Assembly: GCF_022458985.1 (NCBI RefSeq) | Contig: NC_061789.1 | Location: forward strand, 7,792,357-7,856,356 | DNA from: Mugil cephalus | Taxonomy: Eukaryota; Chordata; Actinopteri; Mugiliformes; Mugilidae | Length of the DNA stretch: 64,000 nucleotides | Direction: 5' to 3' | Shown here: positions 36,015 through 46,566 of the stretch, in pieces | Layout of the letters: each line of letters starts with the position of its first letter | Numbering within the stretch: the stretch's first letter is position 1 | Made by a program: the position numbers and the translations under genes | The notes under the pieces: generated by a model | The model's database searches: none | What the model saw: only the letters and a program-made list of their open reading frames with translations | What the model was told of the DNA's origin: nothing

Positions 36015-39000
36015 ATGTACAATGGGATAGGCTTGACGACTCCGCGGGGTAGCGGGACCAATGGCTACGTGCAGCGAAACTTGTCGAGCCTTCGAGTCAA
36101 ACGTCCCCGGGATGAGCGTGGCGGCGAGCGGGACGAGAAGGACCGGGAGAGGCTGGAGAGTCAGCTCAACAGGCAGCCGAATGCCGACATCCTGGAGCAC
36201 CAGCGGAAGAGGCAGCTGGAGGTCAAGTGTGCCGAGCTGCAGGACATGATGGAGGAACAAGGGTAAAATACGTTGTCATGTGTGGTTTTATATGTGAAAA
36301 TACCCTCCCATGTTGCAACGGTGGGACGAGAAAGACGAATAATATATAATAGCCCTAAATGTGAGCACAAGCTAGATTGTTAATTTCTCGTCTTCGTTCG
36401 CATGCTCAGATATTCTGCTGAGGAAATTGAAGAGAAGGTGAACAGTTTCCGTATGATGCTACAGGAGAAGGAGGAGCCGGCGCAACCCACCTCCGAGAGA
36501 CCGACGTAAGTACAGCAACATTAAATTGCTCAGTTTAAGACTTTGTAGAATTTGGAAAGTTTGTGAATATCAGATTTTCTTGATTATATTTTCCACTTCA
36601 CACGATGGCAACGTCACAGCACCAGAAATGTTGTAATCGTTATAAATATAATTCATAATATCATAACATTTGATGCAAAACCTAGCAATGATGTATTAAT
36701 CACTAGTACATCTCACTGGTTTACACTGCACTGTGCTGGTAACGGTTTGTTCTGGTTTCTTCCAGGGTAACAGAGACTCACGCCCTGGCTGCGGCCAATC
36801 AGCAGAAGAACGACCGCCTCCGTGCTGCTTTTGGCATCTCCAGCGACTATGTGGATGGATCTTCTTTCCACGCCGACCGTAAGGAGAGAGAGAAGGAGAA
36901 GAAAGAGCAGGAACGGCTCGAGAGGGAAAGGATGCAGCAGCAGAAATATGCGTGAGGAGAACAAATGCAAAACACACCGTACAGACTCCATATCTAAGAT
37001 ATTGTTCTATTTAAAGTGACTCTAACCTCGATTGATATTCTGCAAATGTATTTTTTTTTTAATAAGGAAATACCATTGTGTTAGTTCTGTCAGTGACTCA
37101 AGTTCTGTTGCCTTTTGTCCTTTAGGTTGTTGGAAGAGCCGGAGCATTCAGATTCTCCTCCGAAGAAACGCAGTCGAAAGAAGAAAAAGAAAAACAAGAC
37201 CAGAGACAGGTGAGGAAGTGAACATGGTTTGATCAGAAAATATGGACAGGAGATAGGAGGTCTCATCTTTTTTTTTTTTCATCGTCTACTCTCAAAGCAG
37301 CTCAGAGAGTCCGTCCCCGTCTCCCCACAGAGAGAAGAAGAAGTCCAAAAAGAAGAAAAAGAGACGGTATAACACCATCACACTCCTCTTTTGTTCTTGT
37401 TTGCTTATTGATTTTAAGTCAACACTGATTGATGACTTGAAAATATATTTTTCAGTGAGGTGTCAGAAGAGGAGGAAGAAAAAGACAGGTATGTGTTTTA
37501 AAGTCAGACTTTGGTATTTACTGTTGTTTAAGTTATATCAAATTGTGAGTTAATCACCTGTAAATTTATTTCCTTCATTAAGCTCGTCAGATGAGAAGCA
37601 GAAGGTGTCAAAGAAGACAAGCAAAACAAGCCAAAGTCCTCCCAAAACGAAGACAGTGCGTCACAGGAGCGTCTCCTCTAGCTCTGCTCACAGGTCTCAT
37701 ATTTAACACGTTTTTGGACAAACTAACAATTTTTTTTTCCAGACTGCGAATATATCAGTTGTATGTATTTATTAATTTTTTCTGTGGTTTCAACAGCCAG
37801 TCTCCACCTCCGCTGAGATCACGTCACCAGAATCAACCTGCTAGAAATGTTGATGAAGGTAGAAAAGGCCGATCGCCAGACAGGAGGAAACGAGGCTACG
37901 ACGAATACAGCCCACAACGGCAGGGAGGCGAAGGGGTGAGTTTGTGTGCATCAATCCAATAATACTGAACTCGTTGCTTTTGCTTCAAGTAAAAGGAAAA
38001 AAACTAAACTGACAGAACAAATATTCTTTGTGATCTAGAAGAGGCCTAATCTGGAGAGAGAAAAAGAGCGGCCGCGTGAGACGGAAAAGACCTCCGCCAA
38101 GAGGAGGCACGACTCCTCGTCCCCGTCTCCGCCGCCTCAGGCAGCGAAAAACGCGGAGAGGGAGAAAGGGAGGAGATCCAGAAGCAAAGAGAAGGAGGGC
38201 GATAAAGGGAGACGCTCCAGGAGCAGAGAGGCCGAGAAAAGGCGGCGTTCGCGGAGCGTAGGGATGGACAAGAGGAGGCGCTCAAGGAGCATGGAGACAG
38301 AGAAAAGGAGGCGTTCGAGAAGCCAAGAAAAGGAGCGGGAGAGACGAAGGCGTTCCAGGAGTAGAGAGATGGAGAAAGGGAGGCGATCAGGGAGCAGAGA
38401 TATGGAGAGAGGGAGGCATTCAAAGGGTGGAGAAAACGAGAGGGAGAAAGGGAGGCGTTCCAGGAGCAAAGATGTGGAGAAAAAGACGTCTTCAAGAAGC
38501 AGAGACATGGAAAAGGGGCGGCGCTCAAGGAGCCGAGAGGTGGACAAAAGGAGGGGTTCAAAGAGTAGAGAATTGGACAAAGGTAGACGTTCAAGGAGCA
38601 CAGAAAGGAGGGACAAAGGGAAGGAGAGCGTTCCTCAGAGGACCAGACACGATTCCTCCTCCTCATCGTCATCATCCTCTTCCTCCTCATCATCCTCCTC
38701 CTCATCTTCCTCCTCATCCGCTTCTCCTCCACCTAAACAGGAGATCAGCAAGGAACGGAGCAGAGACGCCGAGTGGGAAAACGACCGGAACAAACGGGAC
38801 AAAAAGACCAGACCCGACTCTCCATCTCAGTCGCCCCCTCCTGAAAAGGGAAGGCCGAGGAGGGAGAGGAGCGTAGAGAGAGATCCGCACTCGAGAGCGA
38901 CGAACGAAAGGGACAGCAGGAAAGATGATACGAAGAGGCAGGAGAGAGAAGCGTCCCCTCATCAGCAGAAAAACGACAGGAGGAGGGACGGACCTCCACC

Positions 39001-42000
39001 CCGCGGCTCCCCGTCGCCCGCCTCCCGCTCCCCCGTTACCAACGGGCGTCAAAGAGAGAGGCAGAGGGAGAGTGAAAGGAGACAGGAGACAGACAGAGAG
39101 AGTGCGAAGGAAAGGGACAGGCCTCAGAACAAGCAGAGGGAACCAGAAAGAGATAGGAATAGAGAGGAGGTTGCCCGACAGTCTGCGGAAAGTCGGCGAG
39201 ATGGGTCGAGACCCGCCGAGAAGACGAGGAGCAAAAACCCAGAGATGAACGAGCGGCAGGAGAAGGCGAGAAGCCCCGCGAGAGAGAAGACGGAGGAGAA
39301 GGCGAAACAGGCCGATAAAAGAAGAGACAGCAGCAGCAGCAGCGGCAGCAGCGGCAGTAGCACCAGCGACAGTGACAGCGATAGCTCTTCGTCCTCGTCG
39401 TCGTCCTCCTCTTCGTCCTCGTCCTCGGAAGATGAGGGCACCGCGAAGAAAGTTGAATCTGCGGGGAAGGAGAAGGACAGCCCTGCGAAAAGCGCCCCGT
39501 CCGCCGTCGGGGCAGCGGTTCAGAGGTATTTAGCTAATGGCAGAAAAGAAAGTTCTGCCTCTGCATCCGAAGGCGATGGAGCCAAAAGAACCCAGAGGGA
39601 GAAAGACGGCGGAGGAGACAAACACGACCGAGAGAGGCCGTCCCACAGAGCTCCCGCGGAGGATCACCTGTCCCGAACAAAAGGCCAGGAGCGCTACAGC
39701 CCCACTCAGATGGACAGCCCCAGTCCGCCTCCTTCTCCACCCAGAAGACCGGACAACAGGGGCGGCAGGAGATATTCTCCCCCCGAGTCTAGTGCCGAAA
39801 GGAGGAGAGTGGAGGTGAAAAGTGGAGAAAGAGAAAGGGAGAGAGGGAGGGACAGGGACGCGAGCAGAAAGACCACGAGGTCAAGTCCGTCGGCCAGGAG
39901 CTCACGCTCTCCGCCACCAAAAACCTCCCCAGCCCGTCGCACTCCACCGAGGCAGTATCAGGAGCCCCCGTTCCGGTCCAGGAGAGCTTCTCCTCCTCCT
40001 CCCTCTTGGTCAGACCGGGACAGAGAGAGACAGAGGGAGAGGGACAGAGACAGAGACAGAGAGAGGGACAACAGAGAACGGGAGAGAGTTTTCAGGAGGA
40101 GCAGGTCTAGAAGTCCAAGAAGACGCAGCCGGTCCAGATCCAGGAGTCCAAGGAGGCGAAGCAGCTCAATTTCCAGAGGTCTAAGAAGACGAAGTCCTCC
40201 CAGCAGGTAACATGGGAACCTTGTGTTTACATGTGTTTATGATGCAGCTTTACACAGGATCATACCTAAGCAGGGATTTATGTCACACTGACACATTTAT
40301 TGTCTTCTACCCAGTATTTAGTGATTTTTTTTTTATTTGACCTAACCTTACCTTTCCTACCTCGATTTCAATTTTACTACATATGTTAGCAAGAGAGATG
40401 GAAATTAACTATGTTTGAGGTTGAATGAGGTCTGTTAATTTACACAAATCTGAACGGATTGATCATTTTTATTGTGCAGGTTCCATGTTTTTTTTTGTTT
40501 TTTTTAACATTTCTTTATTGATTTTTCTTTTCCAAAAACTGAATGCAAGTATATTAAAAAGAATCAATGGAAAAGACTTAATATACTTAAAAAAAAACAA
40601 AAAACAAACACAATACAGGCCCCTAACTATAGTCCGATAGAGCGGCAATCAACGTTCCTTTAGCATAGAGCTAATGACAAAGCAGACAAACGTCAACCAT
40701 TTTCTTTTCTGTACTTGATAATGCACAATTCCTGGAATATAAACCAAATATATGCACAGTTTAGGACAAAGTGGCTTTGCAGCACCACAGACAACGATAA
40801 CGTGTGCCCTTCTATGGATTATTTAATTTTTCTTGGGTGACATACGTTCTCATGCAGGTTCCATTTTTGTTAGTTCTTATATGTTGAATCCACACAACAC
40901 GCACTTGATCTTAATGCCAGACGTAAAAACAGGGCTTCTGTGTTTTCCAGGTCCCGCCGGTCTCCTTCTCCACCGCGGCGAAAGAGGGCCAGTCGCTCTC
41001 TCTCCAGAGAAAGGGAAAGAGAAAGGGAGCGTGATAGAGCGAGACAGAGGGAGGTGGAACAACGGGAACGGGAAACGGCAGAACGGGAACGAGAAAAGGA
41101 GCGTCTGCTCCCGAAAGATGTTCCTCAATCCCGCAGGTCCTCCTCGTCCTCCTCCTCGTCTTCCTCCAGCTCGTCCTCGTCCTCCTCGTCCTCACCTTCG
41201 CCCACGAGAGAGAGGGAAGACGCAAAACCGCCGACGGAGAGAGACAGGAGAGGAGAGCAAGAGGACAAGAAGCGAGAGGACAGAGAACAGGGTCCCTCTA
41301 GAGACTCCTCCCACGCTCCTGCGTCAGGCAGGAGAGGCTCTCAGCCCGACTCGCGCCGCTCCGCTGACGCGACCTCCGGAAAGTCTCCGGCGGCCGGTGG
41401 CCAATCGGACGCCAAGCAGCCGTCACGAGGTCCGACCAGGAAGCAGGCGTCACCAGCAGCCCCCGAACCCGCCCCTCCTCCCCCCCAGTCGGTCCGAAAC
41501 GAGAACGCCGTGAACGGGAAGGAGGCGAACAAGAAGGCTAACAAGAGCAGCAGCTCCAGCTCATCTTCGTCCTCCTCTTCATCCTCCTCCTCTTCATCTT
41601 CCTCCTCCTCCTCCTCGGACAGCTCCGACTCCGAGGCGGAGCAGGGAAAAGGGTGAGCTACGGCAACAAACTTATCATATTAATTGATTCATATGTTAAG
41701 CTCTATACTCATTACAGTCTTTCTTTGGTTTGAACAGGAACCCAGTCAAAGCTCAAAGCTCTCCGTCTTCATCCTCCTCCTCTGACAACGAGAAGAAAAC
41801 TAAGAAAAGGAGGTAAGAGAAGAAGAAACACTTACACGTTATGGCTCAAGGTGACAAGACCAGGTTTTATTGCTCATGTTTTTTTCCTTCTGTGTTTCCC
41901 CTTTAAGTCCCGTCCGGCCTCAGCGGGTCGCGGCCGATTCATTGAGGGATTCTCGCTCGCTCAGTTATTCTCCTCCCAGACACATGAGAGCAGCAGCAGG

Positions 42001-42616
42001 AACAGCGGCACCGTCCTCGCCCGGCCGCAGGTCTGTAACCACCGATTTAAAACGGCAACGAGGCAGCAGTTGCGGTGTTTTTTTTAAACGTCTGAATGAT
42101 AAAATGTTTAAACCGAACCGTGCAGTGAGGGGAGATGAGTCACGGTCATTAAATGTCTCTAAAGTAGAAGATTCGAGTGAGAATTTGCTGTATGAATCAG
42201 GACTCTGGCATAAAAATGTATCTTTCAGGAAACCGCTGTCATAGCTGATGATGCAGTTATAAGATTTGCCCTGAAACATAACATATATATATATATATTT
42301 TTTTTTTCATTTATTTTATGCTATATTTAAAATTGTTCTCATCCTGGCTGCAATTCATGACACAAACACAAGATGCCAGTACCCATTTCTGCCACATTTT
42401 GTCGGCCGTCTCTATCTGTTATTTAGACCCACAGCGACACCTCCCCATCACGCTGATTAGCTTTTATTATACTATTTTTATTTATTTATATATATATATA
42501 ATTATTTGTGGATGATGCTGATGTGAGGTTTAAAAGCGATGATGTGCTGGTGTTTCGACAGGAGTGGCAGCAGACAGTCGCCGAGCCGCTCGTCAAGCAG
42601 CAGACGAAGGAAATGA
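36015..42616 (+). CDS. srrm2: Serine/arginine repetitive matrix protein 2 (SRm300-like), 1361 aa
   Basis: Spliceosome-associated nuclear-speckle scaffold. Coding exons: 36015-36262, 36410-36505, 36766-36951, 37126-37209, 37301-37366, 37456-37488, 37583-37693, 37797-37935, 38039-40206, 40951-41652, 41738-41812, 41908-42030, 42562-42616; total 4086 nt, all phases closing. It begins MYNGIGLTTPRGSGTNGYVQ, nearly identical to human SRRM2. A cwf21 domain spans about 54-100 (PNADILEHQRKR, MMEEQGYSAEEIEEKV). Then come Lys/Arg-rich segments, a long RS domain with tandem KGRRSRS-type repeats (exon 9), four poly-Ser tracts, and a tail with DSLRDSRSLSYSP as in human SRRM2. At 1361 aa it is about half the length of human SRRM2 (about 2750); the shortage is in the central RS repeats. 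Could be a teleost-specific short form or paralogue. Confidence 0.95.
38150..38625 (+). repeat. In-frame tandem repeat coding KGRRSRS-type units in srrm2
   Basis: About a dozen imperfect units of 27-42 bases, each coding a variant of (E)KGRRSRSREM, e.g. EKRRRSRSQ, EKGRRSGSRD, DKGRRSRST. This is a minisatellite kept in frame inside the largest srrm2 exon; its units supply the RS dipeptides for SR-protein kinases. Copy number is likely to vary between alleles and species. Confidence 0.85.
38654..38727 (+). repeat. Poly-serine tract 1 of srrm2
   Basis: Around two dozen consecutive Ser codons written with mixed TCC/TCA/TCT codons. Further Ser runs lie at about 39324-39428, 41132-41205 and 41544-41640. 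The mixed codons suggest selection on the peptide rather than only slippage. Poly-Ser near the end of SRRM2 is also present in mammals. Confidence 0.85.
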
Positions 42617-42951
42617 GCGGACAAATAAACTGGAGACGCCTTCGTCCTCTGTGTTTGAACTGGACTACGACATGGACTGCTAGCCAAGGCGACACCTAAC
42701 GTCTTGTACATTCTTTTTCTTTTCTTTTCTTTTCTCTCTCTCTCCTAGCTGAATGAGAAACATCCACAAACAGTTAAATGTCACTCTAACAACGTTTCCT
42801 CTCGACTCGTACTGTTTGTCGGATTCTACCTGTAGATATGAGCTGTCTGTATTTTGGTTATTATGATGTGACGAATACACGGTTTCCATTTAATGTGAGC
42901 AGAAACTATAACATGTGGCGAATTTCTTTGTTGAAAATGATTAATAATGAC

Positions 42952-42957
42952 AATAAA
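42952..42957 (+). promoter_or_regulatory. srrm2 poly(A) signal
   Basis: AATAAA 336 bases after the srrm2 stop, followed within 30 bases by a GT/T-rich stretch. It gives a short 3' UTR of about 42617-42980. Confidence 0.75.
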
Positions 42958-42979
42958 AGGTAATTGTACATTTTATTCG

Positions 42980-44190
42980 TGTGGATTTGTTGTTTTTTTT
43001 AGCTTGATTGTTGTGGCTATCATGCTTTTTACTTTTTATTTCCTCACCCAGCTGGTGAATTCATCCTTAAAAACGCATTTAATGTGGACACATTTTGTAG
43101 AAACCATAAACATTAGATCTATTTTTTATATATAGTGTGATATACATGACAAACATTTTCAAGAAATTAGACGATAATCGTGCTGCTCAAATTAATATAT
43201 GACAACCTTTGTGTGGAATCTGGTCGGTTCAATTCATTTCATACATCTGAATATATAACGGACACTCGATGGAATTAAAAAATGTAGCTCTAATGAAATT
43301 GTAGCATTTTATTATGTTATATTTTGTAAGTGAAATGAAAATCAAATTACACAAGAACCCATTTCTCAAACAGCAGTTGAACCTTAACTAGGATTCCTGA
43401 CGCCTTTGCCGTCTGCTTTTACTCCCCTCCCGAGTGAGACAATCTGCACAATCTGTTGATGGAAATGTTACTCAACTTAACTGACAAAGGCACAAGATGG
43501 CTGCTGTCGCAATAATGAAACTGGAATGGCCACATCAGCATTTGTCTTTACCGGTAGTTTCATATCACTCTAATCTCTGACGAGCAGTCCCACTTCAGGT
43601 TTTCAATTACTTTGCTTAAAGGTCAGACTGTGAAGTGGTTTTTATGATTTGCATTTTTTTGGTGCCAGTGATTTATCACGTGCAATTAATGGCCATGTTT
43701 CCAAATAGTTATAGCATCAATTTGGAAAGGACTTGACAGACACACAGTGACAACAAATGTGCATGAGTTTTCAGTGTCTTTTCTTTTTTAAGTGGTTTAC
43801 ATCCCCTTGTAGTCATTTTTCTTTCTAGTTGTGGTTTGTCTGTCTCGTAGTGTTTTTTTTTTTCTTCTTTTAGTGGGTTTGTAGCTTTTCTACACATGTT
43901 TGGATCTCCTTGTGGTTGTTTTTTTCTTTGTAGACATGCATTCTTTGGGACATTTTGACTCATTTGGCTCTAATTTGGTTTCTTTGCATGCCTTTTCAGT
44001 TCATTTGTCTGCTTTTCTATTAGTTTTGAGTCATTTGGGTGGTAAATGTTTTAATTTTTTTTTTTTTATTGTAAAATCTGTAAAATCAATGTGAAAATTC
44101 TCATGATTATCATTACATCCACCATGGAAACACAGGATACAGAGATGCACTATCGCACATGCAAAGTGATGTCGTAATTGACCCGGCCCC
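42980..44190. other. Intergenic interval with a decayed T-rich minisatellite
   Basis: No gene seen between the srrm2 3' end and 44.2 kb. From about 43770 to 44045 the sequence repeats variants of 'ttgtggttgtttttttcttt / tagtcatttt / catttgggt', an old minisatellite with a unit near 35 bases that is common in fish. A related one lies in the first intron of anapc2 (56880-57010). Confidence 0.55.
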
Positions 44191-44254
44191 CCCGGTGTGG
44201 GCACGGCACTTCCACGGTGCAGTTTTTTCCCACATGATGTGAACGCGGCATCAG

Positions 44255-44539
44255 ATGATGAGAGTGGGTCATCAGGTGTGGTCGGCCAGGAGGGGAGCGG
44301 GGATCCAGCACACTTCACCGGGAAACGGCGTCCACCTCGGCCCTGTAAACATGACCCACCGACCGAGCACCGAGTCTACCAGATGACCAAAGTAAGTTTT
44401 TCCCTTTATTCATACAGTGTCTGGCTCAAAGTTTCCCCGAGGAGGAGTGAGAAGTTTCCTGACGTGTTTGTATTCGTAGGCCAGGTTCAGGCCCAGGCGC
44501 CGTCACTCCAAACTGGATAAACAAATCTGGAAGTTTTAA
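44255..44539 (+). CDS. Possible two-exon coding fragment, unrecognised
   Basis: Exon 44255-44391 ends HRVYQMTK before a gtaagt donor. An 88-base intron follows, and the next exon 44480-44539 continues in phase as ARFRPRRRHSKLDKQIWKF and a stop. The short intron length and good splice sites are typical of fish genes. The first exon has an acceptor (cggcatcag) but no upstream exon or start codon could be found, so this is either the end of a gene I cannot trace, an exon pair from a decayed gene, or chance. Product unknown. Confidence 0.3.
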
Positions 44540-46566
44540 CATTTTCTCACTTTTTCGGCAGCAGTTCGTGCCCTACCACAAAGTAACTGCATTCGTATGG
44601 TTTATTTACACTTCTTTGTCTCTCCGGTTGGACTGTTCAGATAAAAACGACTTTGTTATTTTATTTATTTCGCTGTTTCGTTTCGCCCCTACGTTGCCTC
44701 CTGGAGACTAACTGTTTCGGGAACTAAAACTTGTGACCGTGGGAACAAGCGGTTGTTTCACGTCGCGAGGAATCCACGGTATGTTATTTAATCGGTGCCG
44801 ATATGAACAACGTGTTTAAATGATTATTTTAGTGCTGTCACTAATACTTTAATGTGTAGAGTTTCACTATTAAAATGTAGTTTCGTGAGGAAGTATAGTG
44901 TTTTCCTAGGAGGTTCGGTGTACCGTTCCTTCGAATCTGGAATAGCCTGGGCAAGGAAGATGTTGTCATAGCACTGGGTCACAAACTGTTCCAATTTTAT
45001 TTTAATTTTATTTATTTTTATATTTTTAAGGGCACTAGAATAAAAACCAAGCTTGAAAATAGACCTGTAGCCGTCCTTATACTTTCTCCTCACGTCCGAA
45101 TGAATTCTACGCCGAACTGCCTTCAGATTTTCTGCAAAACATCATCGAAAATGGTTTTTCACCACATTACACGAGACTGTGGATCACACCTGCAACCGTT
45201 ATGTGTTAAACTTCAGTTCGTCTTCCGTGGATGCGCCAAATTAAACTTATAAAATGCATTGCTGTGCACTCGGATGAGTGTGGCGCAAACTGTGCGCATT
45301 CTCACGCGTGTCATGTGTAATGGATTAATTATCTGGAGGATTTGATGTGTGCCGAATGAAAGATGACAAATACAAATGTGCCGTTTTATAGTTCTCCTCA
45401 TGAGACTGAGATAACAGACACGGTCTCTATCGACTCGCATTAACAAGGTCCCTGCATTTCCTGTTTTTCATGGAAAACTGTCCCAGTGCCAGGTCGCTAA
45501 TCTCTACTGTTTTTGCTTCATGACTTCAGTCCGCAAATGACAATGACTGCCACATCTTGACAACCAGGGAGGTTTTGTTGTTTCTACCTAGCGATCTAAG
45601 CCAAGCTATAGGATGGGGGTGGATAAAGCAGGATGAGGAAGTTATATTTAGTGACTCAGCTGTTGTTTGAGGAGCAGGGAAGGTGAAGGAGGGGCACAGG
45701 CCACACACACAGCAGTCAGAAATTACCTGATAATGACCCGAACCCCTCATTGATGTGATTTGGGTTTGATCACGTATCACCTTCTCTTTTCTGTGTTTGT
45801 TCTGCAGCTTTGCATCCCTCGGCTCGTGAGTCCAGAGGCGTCCTGTTGTGATGAAACAGGGAACGGGCGACTTCTCCGCCGACCATCAGAGGAACTGAAG
45901 TGACATAAAGGGATCGCACTGCTGCAAAGAAAAAGCGGAACATCTCAGTGTCTCGCTTCTTCTTGTAAAAAAAAAAAATAAAAAAATAAGGCATGGGAGT
46001 ATAAGTGAGCCACGAAAGGATTTCAGCAAAAACTTGCAGTTGCCGGATTAACGGTCAGCGCGACCATCGGAAAATGCCAAGCCGCTCCATCGTGGAGCTC
46101 TGGATGTGAAGACGTTGCACTTGTCGAAAGGAGGGAGTGTCCGGGCTGCAGCGACAGAACTGTGAATGAGTGGGGAAATCCCCCGCGGGAGTCGTGGAAC
46201 TGGGTGGAACTGGAAATAAGGTGGAAACGCGCGCCGGATCTCGGCTGATCAAGCATGAATCATAGGTGCAGGGCTGTCGAGAAAACGCCACGAATTCCGC
46301 CGGCTGCTGTGGTTTCACTTTGCAAACAGGATGATCTGAAGTGAAACTGTGGGTAAAGACAAACGTTAAAGAAAGCAGAAATTCAACTGGAAATGTCTCC
46401 TCGTTCTGGCAGGATAAGGATACCTGTGATTCGTGGAGAAACTCTCGTGTTACTGTGAGCTGGTAGCTTTTAGAACTGAAACACTGCATGTGCACTTGGA
46501 TAAAAGGAAGATCGCCTCCTCCTATGAAACTGCTTTTTTTTGGAAATTCAGCGAGAGGCCATCCAA
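44540..46566 (+). other. Presumed rab35 promoter and 5' UTR region
   Basis: A donor at about 44778 (ATCCACG before gtatgt) after a GC-richer block, and an acceptor at about 45807 (ttctgcag) followed by 760 bases without another acceptor up to the rab35 ATG, suggest a two-part 5' UTR. Several upstream ATGs are present in the second part. No transcript evidence. Confidence 0.4.

Noticed and set aside
38046-38732. 228-aa open frame on the minus strand, the longest non-srrm2 frame there
   Set aside because: It is the antisense shadow of the Arg/Ser/Glu-rich srrm2 exon. The repeat composition avoids antisense stops, and the product is a monotonous Leu/Ser/Phe/Pro repeat without a start context.
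39124-39441. Acidic/Leu-rich minus-strand ORF
   Set aside because: Shadow of the srrm2 Ser and Lys/Arg tracts; no splice or promoter support.
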